A stretch of 64,000 bases of DNA, taken from Vibrio crassostreae 9ZC13 (GTDB taxonomy: Bacteria > Pseudomonadota > Gammaproteobacteria > Enterobacterales > Vibrionaceae). This document shows, piece after piece, positions 63,830-64,000 of the stretch (position 1 is its first letter; each line of letters begins with the position of its first letter). The stretch spans positions 1,872,704 to 1,936,703 of the forward strand of contig NZ_AJYZ02000019.1 in the NCBI RefSeq assembly GCF_000272045.2. Direction: 5' to 3'. A program made the position numbers and the translations under genes. The notes beneath the pieces were generated by a model, which did not search any database, was not told the origin of the DNA, and saw nothing but the letters and a program-made list of their open reading frames with translations.

Positions 63830-64000
63830 ATGCCTCGTTTTATTCAGATCCTACAGATTATCTTGGCAGTGGTGATTGGTGCTTTTGTTGGCTACGACCT
63901 GATCTTGAAAGGGATCAGTATCTTTGATAATAAATACGTGACGATTACATGTGCGCTTTGGCTAATTGCAGAGATTGCACTGTTTGTTATCTACAAGTTG
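63830..64000 (+). CDS. Small membrane protein, 5' part (runs off the window)
   Basis: An ATG with AGGAGAGAGG just upstream opens a frame of 57 codons to the window end with no stop. The product starts MPRFIQILQIILAVVIGAFV and has two membrane segments (about 6-26 and 38-56). Unknown family; probably only slightly longer than seen. Confidence 0.6.
   Translation, partial: MPRFIQILQIILAVVIGAFVGYDLILKGISIFDNKYVTITCALWLIAEIALFVIYKL

Noticed and set aside
1-64000. Mobile elements, CRISPR arrays, rRNA and tRNA genes
   Set aside because: Reading both strands showed no transposase, integrase, regularly spaced repeat array or recognisable tRNA/rRNA sequence; direct repeats seen are short and noncoding.

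Overview
The window is a stretch of ordinary chromosomal backbone from a marine gammaproteobacterium, almost certainly a Vibrio. The evidence is gene content and protein similarity recalled from the family: FabV enoyl reductase, a psrA-fadE pair, hexR, PanP-type aspartate decarboxylase, a TfoY-type TfoX paralogue, an H-NOX/hybrid-kinase pair, asnS, sdaC-sdaB and class I fumarase, together with moderate GC and short intergenic terminators. The gene order fabV-fadE-psrA and aspC-asnS-sdaB-sdaC-pabB-fum resembles what I remember of V. cholerae chromosome I, but I could not run a comparison. I see no rRNA, tRNA, CRISPR array, insertion sequence, prophage or integron cassette.

Layout. 1-8.5 kb: end of an MFS transporter, a DUF2913 gene, an SDR/DUF2867 protein, a MATE exporter, and a three-gene ABC/FtsX/AttH-like operon. 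8.7-12.1 kb: nhaA and a two-gene outer-membrane pair (AggA-type TolC plus OmpA-type lipoprotein) without its usual ABC transporter or adhesin. 12.1-17.3 kb: a fatty-acid block (psrA, fadE, fabV) with a near-perfect FadR operator and a PsrA-type operator upstream of psrA, and a divergent unexplained small transcript. 17.5-28.8 kb: ybjL, grxA, an iron alcohol dehydrogenase, hexR, panP, a secreted protein, lysO, an HDOD protein, tfoY and a small outer-membrane barrel. 29-31.5 kb: a two-component pair whose kinase carries a degenerate receiver and a cyclic-nucleotide-binding domain. 31.7-37.6 kb: a YdgA/DUF945 protein, serC, and a solute-binding protein translationally coupled to a diguanylate cyclase. 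37.8-46.8 kb: a DnaQ-like exonuclease with a cNMP/CBS/DUF294 protein, an outer-membrane barrel, aspC, an HD-GYP protein, a small protein, a MocR-type regulator and a small membrane protein. 46.9-64 kb: asnS, a SulP transporter, a chemoreceptor with a c-type haem motif, an aromatic amino acid transporter behind an aromatic-rich candidate leader peptide, sdaC-sdaB, a Nudix CoA hydrolase, H-NOX plus hybrid kinase, pabB, class I fumarase and the start of a small membrane protein.

Themes. Signalling through cyclic di-GMP and small ligands recurs: solute-binding protein plus GGDEF, HD-GYP, TfoY, H-NOX/kinase and the haem chemoreceptor. Amino acid and central metabolism genes make up most of the rest (serC, aspC, sdaB, sdaC, lysO, panP, pabB, fum). 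Genes mostly stand alone or in pairs closed by clear intrinsic terminators. The observations most worth following are the haem-motif chemoreceptor, the binding-protein/diguanylate cyclase pair, the terminator-bounded small ORF divergent from psrA, the aromatic-rich leader ORF, and an intergenic repeat family found in two convergent spacers.
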